This document shows, piece by piece, positions 18,535 to 27,848 of a stretch of 64,000 nucleotides of DNA (position 1 is its first letter; each line of letters starts with the position of its first letter). The notes below the pieces were generated by a model that ran no database searches, was not told the origin of the DNA, and saw nothing but the letters and a program-made list of their open reading frames with translations. The DNA comes from Roseovarius carneus. GTDB lineage: Bacteria; Pseudomonadota; Alphaproteobacteria; Rhodobacterales; Rhodobacteraceae. The stretch is from positions 2,090,374-2,154,373 of the forward strand of contig NZ_JAHSPD010000001.1 in the NCBI RefSeq assembly GCF_020141465.1, written 5' to 3'. The translations under genes and the position numbers were made by a program.

Positions 18535-19842
18535 TCAAAGCTTGCTGATCTTCAACCTTGTGATGCGGTTGCCGCTGCGGGCGACCACCTCGAAGCGGAA
18601 GCCGTGGAAGTTGAACACCTGGCTCACGCGGGGGATCATCTGCGCCTCATAGATCACAAGGCCCGCGACGGTATTGGCCTCGTCATCGGGCAGGGCCCAA
18701 TCGGTGGCACGGTTGAGATCGCGCAGCGTCATGGCCCCATCGACCAGAAATTGACCATCCTCGGTGCGGCGGATCGGATGCTCTGCGTCTGGATCGAACT
18801 CATCGGTGATCTCGCCCACGATCTCCTCAAGGATATCCTCCAACGTGAGAAGCCCCTGAAGCGAGCCATACTCATCCACCACCAGTGCGAAATGCGTGCG
18901 TCGGCGCAGGAACTGGCGCATTTGCTCATCCAGTGATGTGGTCTCGGGCACGAAATAGGGCTTCATCACCACCGAGGTGATGTCGAAATCCTTGAGCTTA
19001 CGTGCCGCGGCACCGGGGCCTACGACCAGCTTGTGCATGGCGCGCAAAAGGTCTTTGGCATGCACGATACCGATGATGTTGTCTTGATCTCCCTTGAAAA
19101 CAGGCAGGCGCGTATGACTGGATTGCAGACATTGCTCAAGGATCGCCTCGGGGTCGATATCCGCGTCGATCATCTCGATCTGGCTGCGGTGTCGCATGAT
19201 CTCTTCGATCGCGCGGTCGCCCAGATCAAGCGCGCCCAAGATACGGTCGCGGTCTTCTTTCTCCACGATGCCTTCGGAATGGCCAAGATAGAGCGCGCCC
19301 GCGATCTCCTCACGCACCGCGAGGATATGGCTGTCGGGGTCGATCTTGACGCCCACCATGCTCAGCACACCGCGCACGAAATAGCGCACCGCCGAGACGA
19401 TGGGCGAGAAAAGGCGGATGATGATCGTGATCAGCGGCGCTGCCTTGCTGGCGGCGGCTTCGGCGTTGCTGATCGCGTAGGTTTTCGGCAGCACCTCGGC
19501 AAAGACAAGCACCAGAAGCGTCATCACCAGCGTGGCCATCGCAACGCCGCCCTCGCCCAGAAGCCGCGTGAACATGGCCGTGGCAAGCGAGGTGGCGAGG
19601 ATATTGACGAGGTTGTTGCCCAGAAGGACCGAGCCGATGAGCCGCTCGTTATCTTCGGTAATCGCCAGCGCGCGGGCCGCCCCCTTGTCGCCCTTATCCG
19701 CACGCGAGCGCAGTTTGCCGCGCGAGGCCGCCGTCAGGGCGGTTTCGCTGCCCGAGAAAAGCCCCGACATGACCAAAAGCCCCATGATCGCTGCCGAGGT
19801 GATCCAGAAGGCCGCGTCGAAGTTGAGCGTGCTGAGGTCCAT
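18535..19842 (-). CDS. HlyC/CorC-family transporter (CNNM/CBS domain protein)
   Basis: A 435-residue membrane protein: an N-terminal CNNM (DUF21) domain with three to four helices containing SGLFSGSETALTAASRGKL, then a CBS pair (about residues 205-340), then a C-terminal CorC/HlyC domain ending FHGFRFEVVARSGNRITR. Such proteins are linked to magnesium and cobalt efflux; the old name hemolysin is not supported. It follows xerD with about 115 bases between. Helix count and ion are inferred from the family. Confidence 0.88.
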   Translation of the reverse strand: MDLSTLNFDAAFWITSAAIMGLLVMSGLFSGSETALTAASRGKLRSRADKGDKGAARALAITEDNERLIGSVLLGNNLVNILATSLATAMFTRLLGEGGVAMATLVMTLLVLVFAEVLPKTYAISNAEAAASKAAPLITIIIRLFSPIVSAVRYFVRGVLSMVGVKIDPDSHILAVREEIAGALYLGHSEGIVEKEDRDRILGALDLGDRAIEEIMRHRSQIEMIDADIDPEAILEQCLQSSHTRLPVFKGDQDNIIGIVHAKDLLRAMHKLVVGPGAAARKLKDFDITSVVMKPYFVPETTSLDEQMRQFLRRRTHFALVVDEYGSLQGLLTLEDILEEIVGEITDEFDPDAEHPIRRTEDGQFLVDGAMTLRDLNRATDWALPDDEANTVAGLVIYEAQMIPRVSQVFNFHGFRFEVVARSGNRITRLKISKL

Positions 19843-19958
19843 GTGTCCTGATATCCTTAGTGTTCAGGGCAGGTTATGGGGGCTCTCGCGCGCGCATTCA
19901 AGTCGCGAGCGGGGGCAGGGCTGCGGCATTTGCGGCGCGCGGGCGAAATATACGCTCT

Positions 19959-20903
19959 TTACCCTGAACTTTCCCCGGATGATTTGTCCGACAACGGGTG
20001 ATGGTCGAGGACCAGCTGTTGCAGCCGGGCCTCCAGCACATGGGTATAGATCTCGGTTGTGGCAACATCGGCGTGGCCCAGAAGGCTCTGGATCGCCATG
20101 AGGTCTGCACCATTGGCCAGAAGATGCGTGGCAAAGGCGTGGCGCAAGGTATGCGGCGTGACCTTGGACGGGGGCACACCGCCCGCAACGCTCAGCTCCT
20201 TGATCAGCGCATAGAACCTGTGGCGGGTAAGGTGGCCCAGAGCGCCGCCCGACGGGAAAAGATAGGGCGAGGGCGGTTTGCCCTGCATCCGTGCTGCGTC
20301 CTGTGCCGCGTCGCGCAGGTCGAGCCAGTCTGCAAGGGCCACGCGCGCGGGCGGCGAAAGGGGGACCATCCGTTCCTTGCCCCCCTTGCCCTTGATCATC
20401 AGCATGTTGGGATCGCCCCGCGCCGCGGAGGCGGGCAGCGAGACAAGCTCGGTCACGCGCATGCCGGTGGCGTAAAGAAGTTCCATCAAGCATGTGTTTC
20501 GCGCACGGTCCGCCGGGCTGCGGCCCACATGGCGCGCGGCGTCGAGAAGCAGGTCCACCTCTTCCTCGCTCAGAGTCTTGGGCAGGCGTTTGTCACGGCC
20601 CGGTCCCTTGATGCGCATGGCCGGGTTATCCTCGCGCAGGCGATCCTCAAAGGCAAAGCGGTAGAGCTGTTTGATCGCCGAGAGCCGCCGGGCGCGGGTG
20701 GCTTTGGCAAGGCCCTGCGCCTCAAGATCCACGAGGTAATGCTCGATATCGGCCTGCTGTGCGCGTGCCGGATCAAGCGATTTGGCCCCCAGCCAGCCTG
20801 CGAAATCCGCCAGGTCGCGGGCATAGGCGGCCAGCGTGTTCTCGGCGGCGCCCTGCTCTGCGGCCTGCGCCTCCAGAAAGAGGGGGATCCAGCCCGCGCT
20901 CAT
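19959..20903 (-). CDS. xerD: tyrosine recombinase XerD
   Basis: A 314-residue site-specific recombinase. N-terminal SAM-like DNA-binding domain (about 5-95), then the catalytic domain with Arg149 (ATGMRVTEL), Lys173 (KGKGGKER), His251 and Arg254 (HTLRHAFATHLL), His277 (LLGHADV) and the nucleophile Tyr286 (TTEIYTHV): all catalytic residues are present. With XerC it resolves chromosome dimers at dif. The RHAFATHLLANGADL segment is typical of XerD rather than of phage integrases. It overlaps the upstream gene by 4 bases (ATGA), so it is co-translated with a secreted protein of unknown role. Confidence 0.93.
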   Translation of the reverse strand: MSAGWIPLFLEAQAAEQGAAENTLAAYARDLADFAGWLGAKSLDPARAQQADIEHYLVDLEAQGLAKATRARRLSAIKQLYRFAFEDRLREDNPAMRIKGPGRDKRLPKTLSEEEVDLLLDAARHVGRSPADRARNTCLMELLYATGMRVTELVSLPASAARGDPNMLMIKGKGGKERMVPLSPPARVALADWLDLRDAAQDAARMQGKPPSPYLFPSGGALGHLTRHRFYALIKELSVAGGVPPSKVTPHTLRHAFATHLLANGADLMAIQSLLGHADVATTEIYTHVLEARLQQLVLDHHPLSDKSSGESSG

Positions 20904-22432
20904 CCGCGCTGGTCCAGAATGAGCAGCTGGAGCGCGGCACGCCGGGCGGTATCCTCCAGCCCCACCGCGCGCAGGGTGGAGAGCGCCTCGGCGGTCTGTG
21001 TGAGGTCGCCGCCGGCACCGTCCAGTTGAATGGCGGCTGCGAGAATGGCCTCGCCCAGCTTGCCATCCGACAAAAGGCGCGCGTGTTCAGCGCTGGGGGA
21101 GGGCGCGGCGGTGAAAACGCGGGTGATCATCCGCTCCTCGGGGGAGGTGGCGAGGACCGGATCGGGCGCGCCCATCGCCACGCTGGCCAGAAACCGTGCG
21201 GCGCGCCGGGGACTGGGGGACTTGGCGGCTGCCTCGTAATCCTCGCCCAGAAGGGTAATGCGAAACGCGAGAGCCTGTGTTGCTGGGTCCAGACGCGGCG
21301 CGGCGCGCACCAGCCCTTCTGCAAAGAGGCGCGCGAAGCTTATCTCCAAATGCGCGTCCGACATCATCCGCCAGACGGGCGGTAGGGTGCGGGCGATGGC
21401 GTCCGCGTCCTGGCGGGTGAGGGCGCGGTCAAACTCCTGCACTGCCTCAACCCGGTCCCAGACGCCACCCGACGCTGCCGGATCGCGGTCGGTATAAAGC
21501 CCCAAGAGCCGGTTCTCGGAGAGCGCGCCTGTGCGCACCAATCGCTCGGCGGCCTCCAGCTCGGCTTTCCAGCCGGCATTGCCACGCAGATCGGCCACCG
21601 CAAAAGATAGCGGCAACCCCCGCGTGGGCAGGGGCGTTCCAATGGCCTCGTAAAGCTGAAAAATCAGCGGCGAGGGGTCTTGGACGGGGGGAAGCTCCAC
21701 GCTCTCCTCGGCCAGTTCGGGGTCGAGAAACCGCTCCAAAAGGTAGCTTTCGGTGCTGCTAAAGATGCCGAGGGCCGCGCCGGTGTCATAGATGAGCGCT
21801 GCGGTCGGCCAATCCCCTGTGAGCGTGGCGCAATAGATTTGAGCGGCTTGATCCGGGTGAAGCGCGCGGCGCGCCATCAGGCGGGTGCAGGCCGCGGCCT
21901 CATCCCCACGCAGGAGCGACAGATCGAACCATTGCGTAAAAAGCTCGGGCGTGTCGGGGCCTGCGCGCGTCAAAAGCGCCTGTGCAGGCTCCACCGCACC
22001 CAGCCGCATGAGAGCCGCCACGCGCGCCTTGAGAAACGCCCCTTCCGCGCCGCCCGGCGGCTCTGCCTCGGCCAAGAGAAGCGTGTAGTAAAGCGCCTGA
22101 ACCGCCGGAAGCGGGTCATCTGCTGCGCGCAGCCAAAGCGACAGGATCGCGTCCGCATCGCTCGCGGCCCAGAGCGTTGCGGGCAGGCCGGTCACCGAAG
22201 GTGGCAAAAGCCCGACCGCCTCATGATCGGCATCCCCCAGCGCCATCACCGTCACCTCGGGCACGGATACGCCTGTCGCATTCGGGGCCTCGGGGTCTGC
22301 GGTCACACGTGGTGCTGCCACCGTTGGCGCCTCATCCAGCCAGTCGATGGCCGAGAGCGGTGTCTGGGCGGTTGCAGCCGTGCAAAAAACCGCGCCAAGC
22401 GCTATCACGAGTGCGGCTTCAGTTCTTCTCAA
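20900..22432 (-). CDS. secreted helical-repeat-like protein of unknown function
   Basis: A 510-residue protein, not recognised as a named family. I chose the TTG at 22430-22432 because it has an AGGATA site just upstream and gives a clean signal peptide (RRTEAALVIALGAVFC then TAATAQ cleavage region); longer versions bury this peptide. The mature part is rich in Ala and Leu and reads as a chain of short amphipathic helices, like a TPR or alpha-solenoid. Its start overlaps the 49-residue upstream gene by 14 bases, and its end overlaps xerD by 4 bases. A periplasmic scaffold role is possible but unproven. Confidence 0.75.
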   Translation of the reverse strand: MRRTEAALVIALGAVFCTAATAQTPLSAIDWLDEAPTVAAPRVTADPEAPNATGVSVPEVTVMALGDADHEAVGLLPPSVTGLPATLWAASDADAILSLWLRAADDPLPAVQALYYTLLLAEAEPPGGAEGAFLKARVAALMRLGAVEPAQALLTRAGPDTPELFTQWFDLSLLRGDEAAACTRLMARRALHPDQAAQIYCATLTGDWPTAALIYDTGAALGIFSSTESYLLERFLDPELAEESVELPPVQDPSPLIFQLYEAIGTPLPTRGLPLSFAVADLRGNAGWKAELEAAERLVRTGALSENRLLGLYTDRDPAASGGVWDRVEAVQEFDRALTRQDADAIARTLPPVWRMMSDAHLEISFARLFAEGLVRAAPRLDPATQALAFRITLLGEDYEAAAKSPSPRRAARFLASVAMGAPDPVLATSPEERMITRVFTAAPSPSAEHARLLSDGKLGEAILAAAIQLDGAGGDLTQTAEALSTLRAVGLEDTARRAALQLLILDQRG

Positions 22433-22568
22433 GGATGATATCCTGCCTTGTTTCAGTCGCAATAGGCGAGAAATCGGCCCCAAAGAACGGGCCGACATAG
22501 GCGTAACCAACCAGCGCGACAAACGCCAGTACACCCAAATAGAACAACCACTTGAGAAGTTTAAACAC
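22419..22568 (-). CDS. 49-residue membrane protein of unknown function
   Basis: A short gene with GTG start at 22566-22568 and AGGCAGG about 6 bases upstream. The product begins MFKLLKWLFYLGVLAF, has one strongly hydrophobic segment (about 8-25), a YVGPFFGADFSP motif and a charged tail ending ILEKN. The end of the gene overlaps the next gene by 14 bases, which supports real translation and coupling. I recognise the N-terminal pattern from small hypothetical proteins of Rhodobacterales, but know no function. It is divergent from aroK. Confidence 0.75.
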   Translation of the reverse strand: MFKLLKWLFYLGVLAFVALVGYAYVGPFFGADFSPIATETRQDIILEKN

Positions 22569-22679
22569 GTTTGACCTGCCTCAATTACTGCTGATTTTCG
22601 ACCAATGTAACTGGCCTTTTGGGTAAGATCACGTCATTCATGCGCAAGCAGAGAGTTTTGGGCGGGGGAGTGCCGAAGG

Positions 22680-23240
22680 GTGAGTGCAGGAGCGGCTGGT
22701 AAACTGAAGAAAACCGTTGTGATGGTGGGGATGATGGGCTCTGGGAAAACTGCCGTTGGGCGGGCATTGGCCTGCTCTTTGGGGGTGCCATTTCGAGATT
22801 CGGATGCCGAGATTGAGGCCGCCGCCGCCATGAGCGTCGCCGAGATTTTTGCCCGCGACGGTGAGGCGTTTTTCCGGGAGCGCGAGACCGAGGTGATCGA
22901 CCGTCTGCTGGAGGCGGGGTGCGGGGTATTGTCCACCGGCGGTGGTGCGTTTCTCGTGGCGCGTAATCGGGCACTGATCTCCAAGAAAGGCGTGTCGGTG
23001 TGGCTCAATGCCGATCTGCCGCTCCTGTGGAGCCGGGTGAAACACAAAGATACCCGCCCACTTTTGCGCACGCCTGATCCTCGCGGAACACTCAAGGCGC
23101 TCTATGAGGCCCGCGTGCCGGTCTATGCCGAAGCAGATCTGGAAGTGGTGAGCCGGGCGGAATATTCTATCGACATGATGGCTGAGAAAGTGCTTGAGGC
23201 TTTGGGTCGCCGACCCGACGTTCTGGAGGCCGCAACATGA
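22680..23240 (+). CDS. aroK: shikimate kinase
   Basis: A 186-residue P-loop kinase that phosphorylates shikimate on the way to chorismate. Walker A is GMMGSGKTAVGR; the shikimate-binding signatures DSDAEIE and STGGGAFLV are present, and the lid Arg is in DTRPLL. The GTG at 22680 is taken as start with a GGGGGAG stretch upstream; an internal ATG further on would cut into the Walker A strand. It overlaps aroB by 4 bases (ATGA). Confidence 0.95.
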   Translation: MSAGAAGKLKKTVVMVGMMGSGKTAVGRALACSLGVPFRDSDAEIEAAAAMSVAEIFARDGEAFFRERETEVIDRLLEAGCGVLSTGGGAFLVARNRALISKKGVSVWLNADLPLLWSRVKHKDTRPLLRTPDPRGTLKALYEARVPVYAEADLEVVSRAEYSIDMMAEKVLEALGRRPDVLEAAT

Positions 23241-24349
23241 GCGATATTGTCCATGTCCCGCTTGGGGATCGCGCTTATGACGTGCATGTGGGCCCCGGAT
23301 TGCTGGGCCGCTCGGGCGAGATGATCTCGCCCCTGTTGCGCCGCCCGCGCGTGGCCGTGGTGACCGATGAGACGGTGGGGGCACTCCACCTGGAGACATT
23401 GCGCGCAGGGCTTGCTGCGGCCGGGATCAGCATGGAGGCGCTCGCCCTGCCGCCCGGTGAGAGCACGAAGAGCTGGCCGCAGCTTGAGAGAACTGTGTCG
23501 TGGCTCTTGGATCAACGCGTTGAGCGCGGTGATGTGGTCGTGGCCTTTGGCGGCGGTGTGATTGGTGATCTGGTGGGGTTTGCGGCGGCCATCCTGCGGC
23601 GTGGCGTGCGCTTCGTTCAGGTGCCGACCTCCCTTTTGGCGCAGGTCGACAGCTCCGTGGGCGGCAAGACGGGCATCAATGCGCGCCAAGGCAAGAACCT
23701 CATCGGCGCGTTTCACCAACCCAGCCTTGTTCTGGCTGACACCGACGTGCTCGGCACGCTACGCCCGCGCGATTATCTTGCGGGTTACGGCGAGGTGGTG
23801 AAATACGGGCTTCTTGGGGATGCGGCGTTTTTCGACTGGCTTGAGGTGGAGGGGCCGCGCGCCGCCGCCGGGGATATGGCCGCGCGCATTGCCGCCGTGC
23901 GCCGCTCGGTCGAGATGAAATCCGAGATCGTTGTCCGCGACGAGACAGAGCAGGGCGACCGCGCCTTGCTAAACCTCGGCCATACGTTCTGCCACGCGCT
24001 TGAGGCGGCGACGGGCTATTCCAACCGGCTTTTGCACGGCGAAGGCGTGGCCATCGGATGCGCCATGGCGTTTGAGCTGTCGGCGCGGCTCGGGCTTTGC
24101 AGCCAAGAGGCGCCGAGCCGGGTGCGCGCGCATTTGCGCGAGATGGGGATGAAAGTGGATCTGACTGATATTGCCGGAGATCTGCCCGATGCAAAGGGAC
24201 TGCTTGCGTTGATGGCGCAGGATAAAAAGGTTGTCGACGGTCAGCTTCGTTTCATCCTCGCCCGCGATATTGGTGCGGCATTCGTCACATCGGACGTGCC
24301 GCGCGATGCGGTACTCGGCGTTTTGCAGGACGCGCTTAGCCTGCGGTGA
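23237..24349 (+). CDS. aroB: 3-dehydroquinate synthase
   Basis: A 370-residue NAD-dependent enzyme that cyclises DAHP to 3-dehydroquinate. Signatures: LPPGESTKSW, FGGGVIGDLVGFAAA, QVPTSLLAQVDSSVGGKTG and the zinc-site region NLGHTFCHALE. Start overlaps the aroK stop, the usual aroKB arrangement. A small hairpin (GCTGC/GCAGC) at 24363-24379 follows the stop; the 250 bases to the convergent tyrS end hold no gene. Confidence 0.97.
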   Translation: MSDIVHVPLGDRAYDVHVGPGLLGRSGEMISPLLRRPRVAVVTDETVGALHLETLRAGLAAAGISMEALALPPGESTKSWPQLERTVSWLLDQRVERGDVVVAFGGGVIGDLVGFAAAILRRGVRFVQVPTSLLAQVDSSVGGKTGINARQGKNLIGAFHQPSLVLADTDVLGTLRPRDYLAGYGEVVKYGLLGDAAFFDWLEVEGPRAAAGDMAARIAAVRRSVEMKSEIVVRDETEQGDRALLNLGHTFCHALEAATGYSNRLLHGEGVAIGCAMAFELSARLGLCSQEAPSRVRAHLREMGMKVDLTDIAGDLPDAKGLLALMAQDKKVVDGQLRFILARDIGAAFVTSDVPRDAVLGVLQDALSLR

Positions 24350-24599
24350 CACGCGCCCGCCTGCTGCACTTAAAGCAGCTCGGATACCTTTCTGGCACGC
24401 ATCCCAATGGTCCCGGTTCCACCAAAAGACGAAAAGCACCCATTTGGGTCTCTTGTGCAGGAGACGGAAGGTCCAAGAAGCTGGAGATCCTATCCACATA
24501 CCCAAAGTTAATGCCCTTTGGATAAAACCAATCTGGCCATCTTCTTAGCCCAAATACTCACCCCCGTGGGTGATCTCATAGGAGCTAAGGAGACCCTCC

Positions 24600-25853
24600 T
24601 CAGCCCGCGCGCTTCACCAAAGCATGCCGCTTCTTGCCCGCGCTCAGCCTCACAGGCTCGGCCAAGGCCGCCGCAGTCAGCATCAACCCCGCATCGCTCA
24701 AAGGTACATCATCCATCCGCGCGCCGTGCTCTGCGATCAGCCGCTTGGCCTCTTTGCCCGACTTGGCGAGCCCCGCGCGCACCAGAATCTGCACGATCGA
24801 TATGCCGTCGGACAGCTCTGCCTCCGACAACTCCAGCGTGGGCAAATCATCCCCAATGCCGCCCTTCTCGAACACCTCATGCGCCGTGGCCTCTGCGGCC
24901 TCCGCCGCCGCGCGCCCGTGCAAGAGGGTCGTCACCTCATTGGCCAAAATAACCTTGGACGCGTTTATCTCAGCTCCGCCGAGGGCCCCAAGCCGGTCGC
25001 ATTCCTCCACGGGCAGCTCCGTGTAGAGCTTCAAAAACCGGCCCGTATCGGCATCTGTCGTGTTCCGCCAAAACTGCCAGAACGTATAGGGGCTGCACAT
25101 ATCCCCATTCAGCCACACGGCGCCATCCTGGCTTTTGCCCATCTTCTTGCCGTCCGATGTGGTCAGGAGCGGCGAGGTCAGGCCAAAGACTTCGCCATGG
25201 ATCACCCGGCGGGTGAGGTCGATCCCGTTGACGATATTGCCCCATTGATCCGAGCCGCCCATTTGCAACATGCACCCATAGCGCCGATTCAGCTCCATGA
25301 AGTCATAAGCTTGCAAAATCATGTAGTTGAACTCAAGAAAGCTCAGCGATTGCTCCCGGTCCAGCCGCGATTTCACGGATTCAAATGACAGCATCCGGTT
25401 GACGGAGAAATGCCGCCCGATGTCGCGCAGGAACTCAAGGTAATTCAGCCCGTCAAGCCATTCGGCATTGTTGACCATCATCGCATCGGTCGCATTGTCG
25501 CCATAGCTCAGATACCGCGCGAAGACCTGCTGCATGCCTTCAATGTTCTCGTTTATCACCTGCGGGGTCAGCAGGGGTCGCTCGTCCGCGCGAAAACTGG
25601 GATCGCCTACCTTTGTGGTGCCGCCGCCCATCAAAGTAATCGGCTTGTGCCCGCTCTTTTGCAACCAGCGCAGCATCATGATGTTCAGCAAATGGCCGAT
25701 ATGCAGGGATTTCGCTGTCGCGTCATAGCCGATATAGGTTGGCACCACCCCCGCCATCATCGCGTCGTCCAGCCCTTGCATATCAGTGCAATCGGCAAGA
25801 AAGCTGCGCTCAATCATGATGCGCAGGAACTCAGATTTCGGATGGTAGGTCAT
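24600..25853 (-). CDS. tyrS: tyrosyl-tRNA synthetase
   Basis: Class I aminoacyl-tRNA synthetase, 417 residues. The start [18 protein letters not shown] is typical, so I chose the ATG at 25853. HIGH is in [12 protein letters not shown], tyrosine-site residues lie in YMILQAYDF and GGSDQWGNI, and the KMSKS loop reads [11 protein letters not shown]-terminal S4-type RNA-binding domain (about 345-410) is present. It is divergent from anmK and convergent with aroB. Confidence 0.97.
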   Translation of the reverse strand: MTYHPKSEFLRIMIERSFLADCTDMQGLDDAMMAGVVPTYIGYDATAKSLHIGHLLNIMMLRWLQKSGHKPITLMGGGTTKVGDPSFRADERPLLTPQVINENIEGMQQVFARYLSYGDNATDAMMVNNAEWLDGLNYLEFLRDIGRHFSVNRMLSFESVKSRLDREQSLSFLEFNYMILQAYDFMELNRRYGCMLQMGGSDQWGNIVNGIDLTRRVIHGEVFGLTSPLLTTSDGKKMGKSQDGAVWLNGDMCSPYTFWQFWRNTTDADTGRFLKLYTELPVEECDRLGALGGAEINASKVILANEVTTLLHGRAAAEAAEATAHEVFEKGGIGDDLPTLELSEAELSDGISIVQILVRAGLAKSGKEAKRLIAEHGARMDDVPLSDAGLMLTAAALAEPVRLSAGKKRHALVKRAG

Positions 25854-25917
25854 GGCGCTTGTCCCGCTTGCTTTTGCGCGGCAATGTATAGGTGGGTAAT
25901 GGGCGAAGGAAAAGGCC

Positions 25918-27102
25918 ATGTTGACGGCCATAAAGCCGAGTGCGGCACGCATCGCAGAAAAGGCCACGCAGAAGACCATGCAGAAGACCAAAGGCAAGGG
26001 CGAGCGCCTCTGGGCGATGGGTGCCATGTCGGGCACGTCGCTTGATGGGGTGGACGCGGCACTGATCGAGACGGATGGCCATGATATATTTGCTTTTGGC
26101 GCATCGCAGTACCGGGCCTATAGCGCCGACGAACAGCGGGTTCTGAGCGCCGCTTTGGGAAAATGGCCGGGTGAGGATCTGGGTGCTGCGGAAGATATCG
26201 TGATGCGCGCGCATCTGGATGCGATGGCGCAGCTTGAAAGTGCGGCACTGGCCGGGTTTCACGGCCAGACCCTCGCGCATGATCCGCGTGGGCGCGGCAC
26301 GCATCAGATCGGAGATGGCGCGGCATTGGCGGAGGCTTTGAGCCTGCCGGTTGTATGGGATTTTCGCAGCGCGGATGTGGAGCTTGGTGGGCAGGGCGCG
26401 CCGCTGGCACCGTTTTATCATTTCGCCTGCGCGCGCCATATCGGGGCCAAAGCCCCCTTGGCGTTTCTCAATCTGGGCGGGGTGGGCAATATCACTTGGA
26501 TTGACCCTGCCAAGGACAGCCCCGAGGCCGAAGGCGCGCTTTTAGCCTTTGACACCGGGCCTGCCAATGCGCCGATCAATGATCTTATGATGGCGCGGCG
26601 CGGGGTGCCTTTTGACGAAGGCGGCGCACTGGCCCGCAAAGGCGTGGTGGCCGAGGGGGCTTTGGAGCTTTTCCTCGACGAGGCTTATTTTCGCAAGATA
26701 CCGCCCAAATCGCTGGATCGCGATGCGTTTGCCGACATGATTGAGTTGGTGCGCGAGCTGAGCGATGCGGATGCCGCCGCCACTCTTACCGCGATGAGTG
26801 CGGCGGGCGTCTTGCAGGCGATGGAGCATTGCCCAAGCCCGCCCGAACGGATGCTGGTCACGGGTGGTGGGCGGCATAATCCGGTGCTGATGGAGATGCT
26901 GCGCGCAGCTCTTGATTGCCCCGTTGAGCCTGTGGAGGCGGTGGGGCTTGATGGTGATATGCTGGAGGCACAGGCCTTTGCGTTCCTTGCCGTGCGGGTG
27001 GCGCGGGGGTTGCCCACGTCCTGTCCGGGCACCACAGGCGTGCGGGCGGCGGTGTCTGGCGGCACGCTTAGCCGGCCCGATCTGGGCGTCAGGGAGGCGT
27101 GA
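25918..27102 (+). CDS. anmK: anhydro-N-acetylmuramic acid kinase
   Basis: Up to 394 residues. [36 protein letters not shown] and [13 protein letters not shown] are clear AnmK signatures. The enzyme opens and phosphorylates 1,6-anhydro-MurNAc in cell-wall recycling. GAAGGAAAAGG precedes the ATG at 25918; another ATG at 25978 would give 374 residues, closer to the usual family length, so the start is open. Its TGA overlaps the next start (TGATG). Confidence 0.94.
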   Translation: MLTAIKPSAARIAEKATQKTMQKTKGKGERLWAMGAMSGTSLDGVDAALIETDGHDIFAFGASQYRAYSADEQRVLSAALGKWPGEDLGAAEDIVMRAHLDAMAQLESAALAGFHGQTLAHDPRGRGTHQIGDGAALAEALSLPVVWDFRSADVELGGQGAPLAPFYHFACARHIGAKAPLAFLNLGGVGNITWIDPAKDSPEAEGALLAFDTGPANAPINDLMMARRGVPFDEGGALARKGVVAEGALELFLDEAYFRKIPPKSLDRDAFADMIELVRELSDADAAATLTAMSAAGVLQAMEHCPSPPERMLVTGGGRHNPVLMEMLRAALDCPVEPVEAVGLDGDMLEAQAFAFLAVRVARGLPTSCPGTTGVRAAVSGGTLSRPDLGVREA

Positions 27103-27842
27103 TGGAATACACGCTTAACCAAGGAGCGGCGGGCGGGGTGCGGCTTGGCCTCATCGTGCTGCAAACCGACGAGACGCTTGAATTTGAGGCGTGGCAGGTT
27201 CTGGCCGGGCGCGATGCAGCGCTTTTTCATACGCGCATACCCAATGCGCATGACGTCACCCCCGAGACACTGGCCGCGATGGCGAATGAGATGCCAAAGA
27301 CGGCAGCGCTTTTGCCCGAGGGGTTGGATGCTGTGGGCTATGGCTGCACCTCTGGGGCCACGGTCATAGGCTCAGACGCGGTGGCGGGGTTGGTGGCGCG
27401 CGCGCATCCCAAGGCGGCTGTGACGGACCCGATCCGCGCGGTGGTGGCGGCGTTGCATGCGCTCGGGGCCGTAAAAATCGCGATGGTCACGCCCTATGTG
27501 CCCAGCGTGACGGCCCCGATGCGCGCGCTCTTGGGGCGCAGCGGCATCGACGTGGTCTCCGAGATCAGCTTTTCTGAGGGCAATGATTGGCGCGTGGCGC
27601 GGATTGATCCGGCCTCCACCCGCGCGGCGATGCTCGGCGCGGCAGAGGCCGGACAGGCGGCGGGGGCCGAGGCGATCTTTGCCAGCTGCACGAATTTGCA
27701 GACGTTTTCCATCATCGACGGCGTTGAGGCCGAGACGGGCCTGCCAGTCGTCAGTTCCAATCAGGCGTTGCTGTGGCATCTGCTCAAGGTGTCGGGCGCT
27801 CGGGCGCAGGGCTGGGGTCCGGGGCGGCTTTTCACCCTCTGA
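27102..27842 (+). CDS. maleate isomerase/Asp-Glu racemase superfamily protein
   Basis: A 246-residue protein with two cysteine motifs, GYGCTSGATVIG and FASCTNLQT, placed like the catalytic pair of maleate isomerases and arylmalonate decarboxylases. These enzymes use a Cys nucleophile for cis-trans isomerisation or racemisation of small dicarboxylates. It is translationally coupled to anmK (TGATG at 27100-27104), though a metabolic link to cell-wall recycling is not obvious. It ends 7 bases before the convergent VWA gene. Confidence 0.82.
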   Translation: MEYTLNQGAAGGVRLGLIVLQTDETLEFEAWQVLAGRDAALFHTRIPNAHDVTPETLAAMANEMPKTAALLPEGLDAVGYGCTSGATVIGSDAVAGLVARAHPKAAVTDPIRAVVAALHALGAVKIAMVTPYVPSVTAPMRALLGRSGIDVVSEISFSEGNDWRVARIDPASTRAAMLGAAEAGQAAGAEAIFASCTNLQTFSIIDGVEAETGLPVVSSNQALLWHLLKVSGARAQGWGPGRLFTL

Positions 27843-27848
27843 TGGGCC

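Noticed and set aside
19959-20903. XerD as sign of a mobile element or integron
   Set aside because: The sequence is of the housekeeping XerD type, with no attachment repeats or cargo genes around it.
24350-24599. Possible tRNA or small RNA between aroB and tyrS
   Set aside because: Only short hairpins were seen; nothing with tRNA arms.
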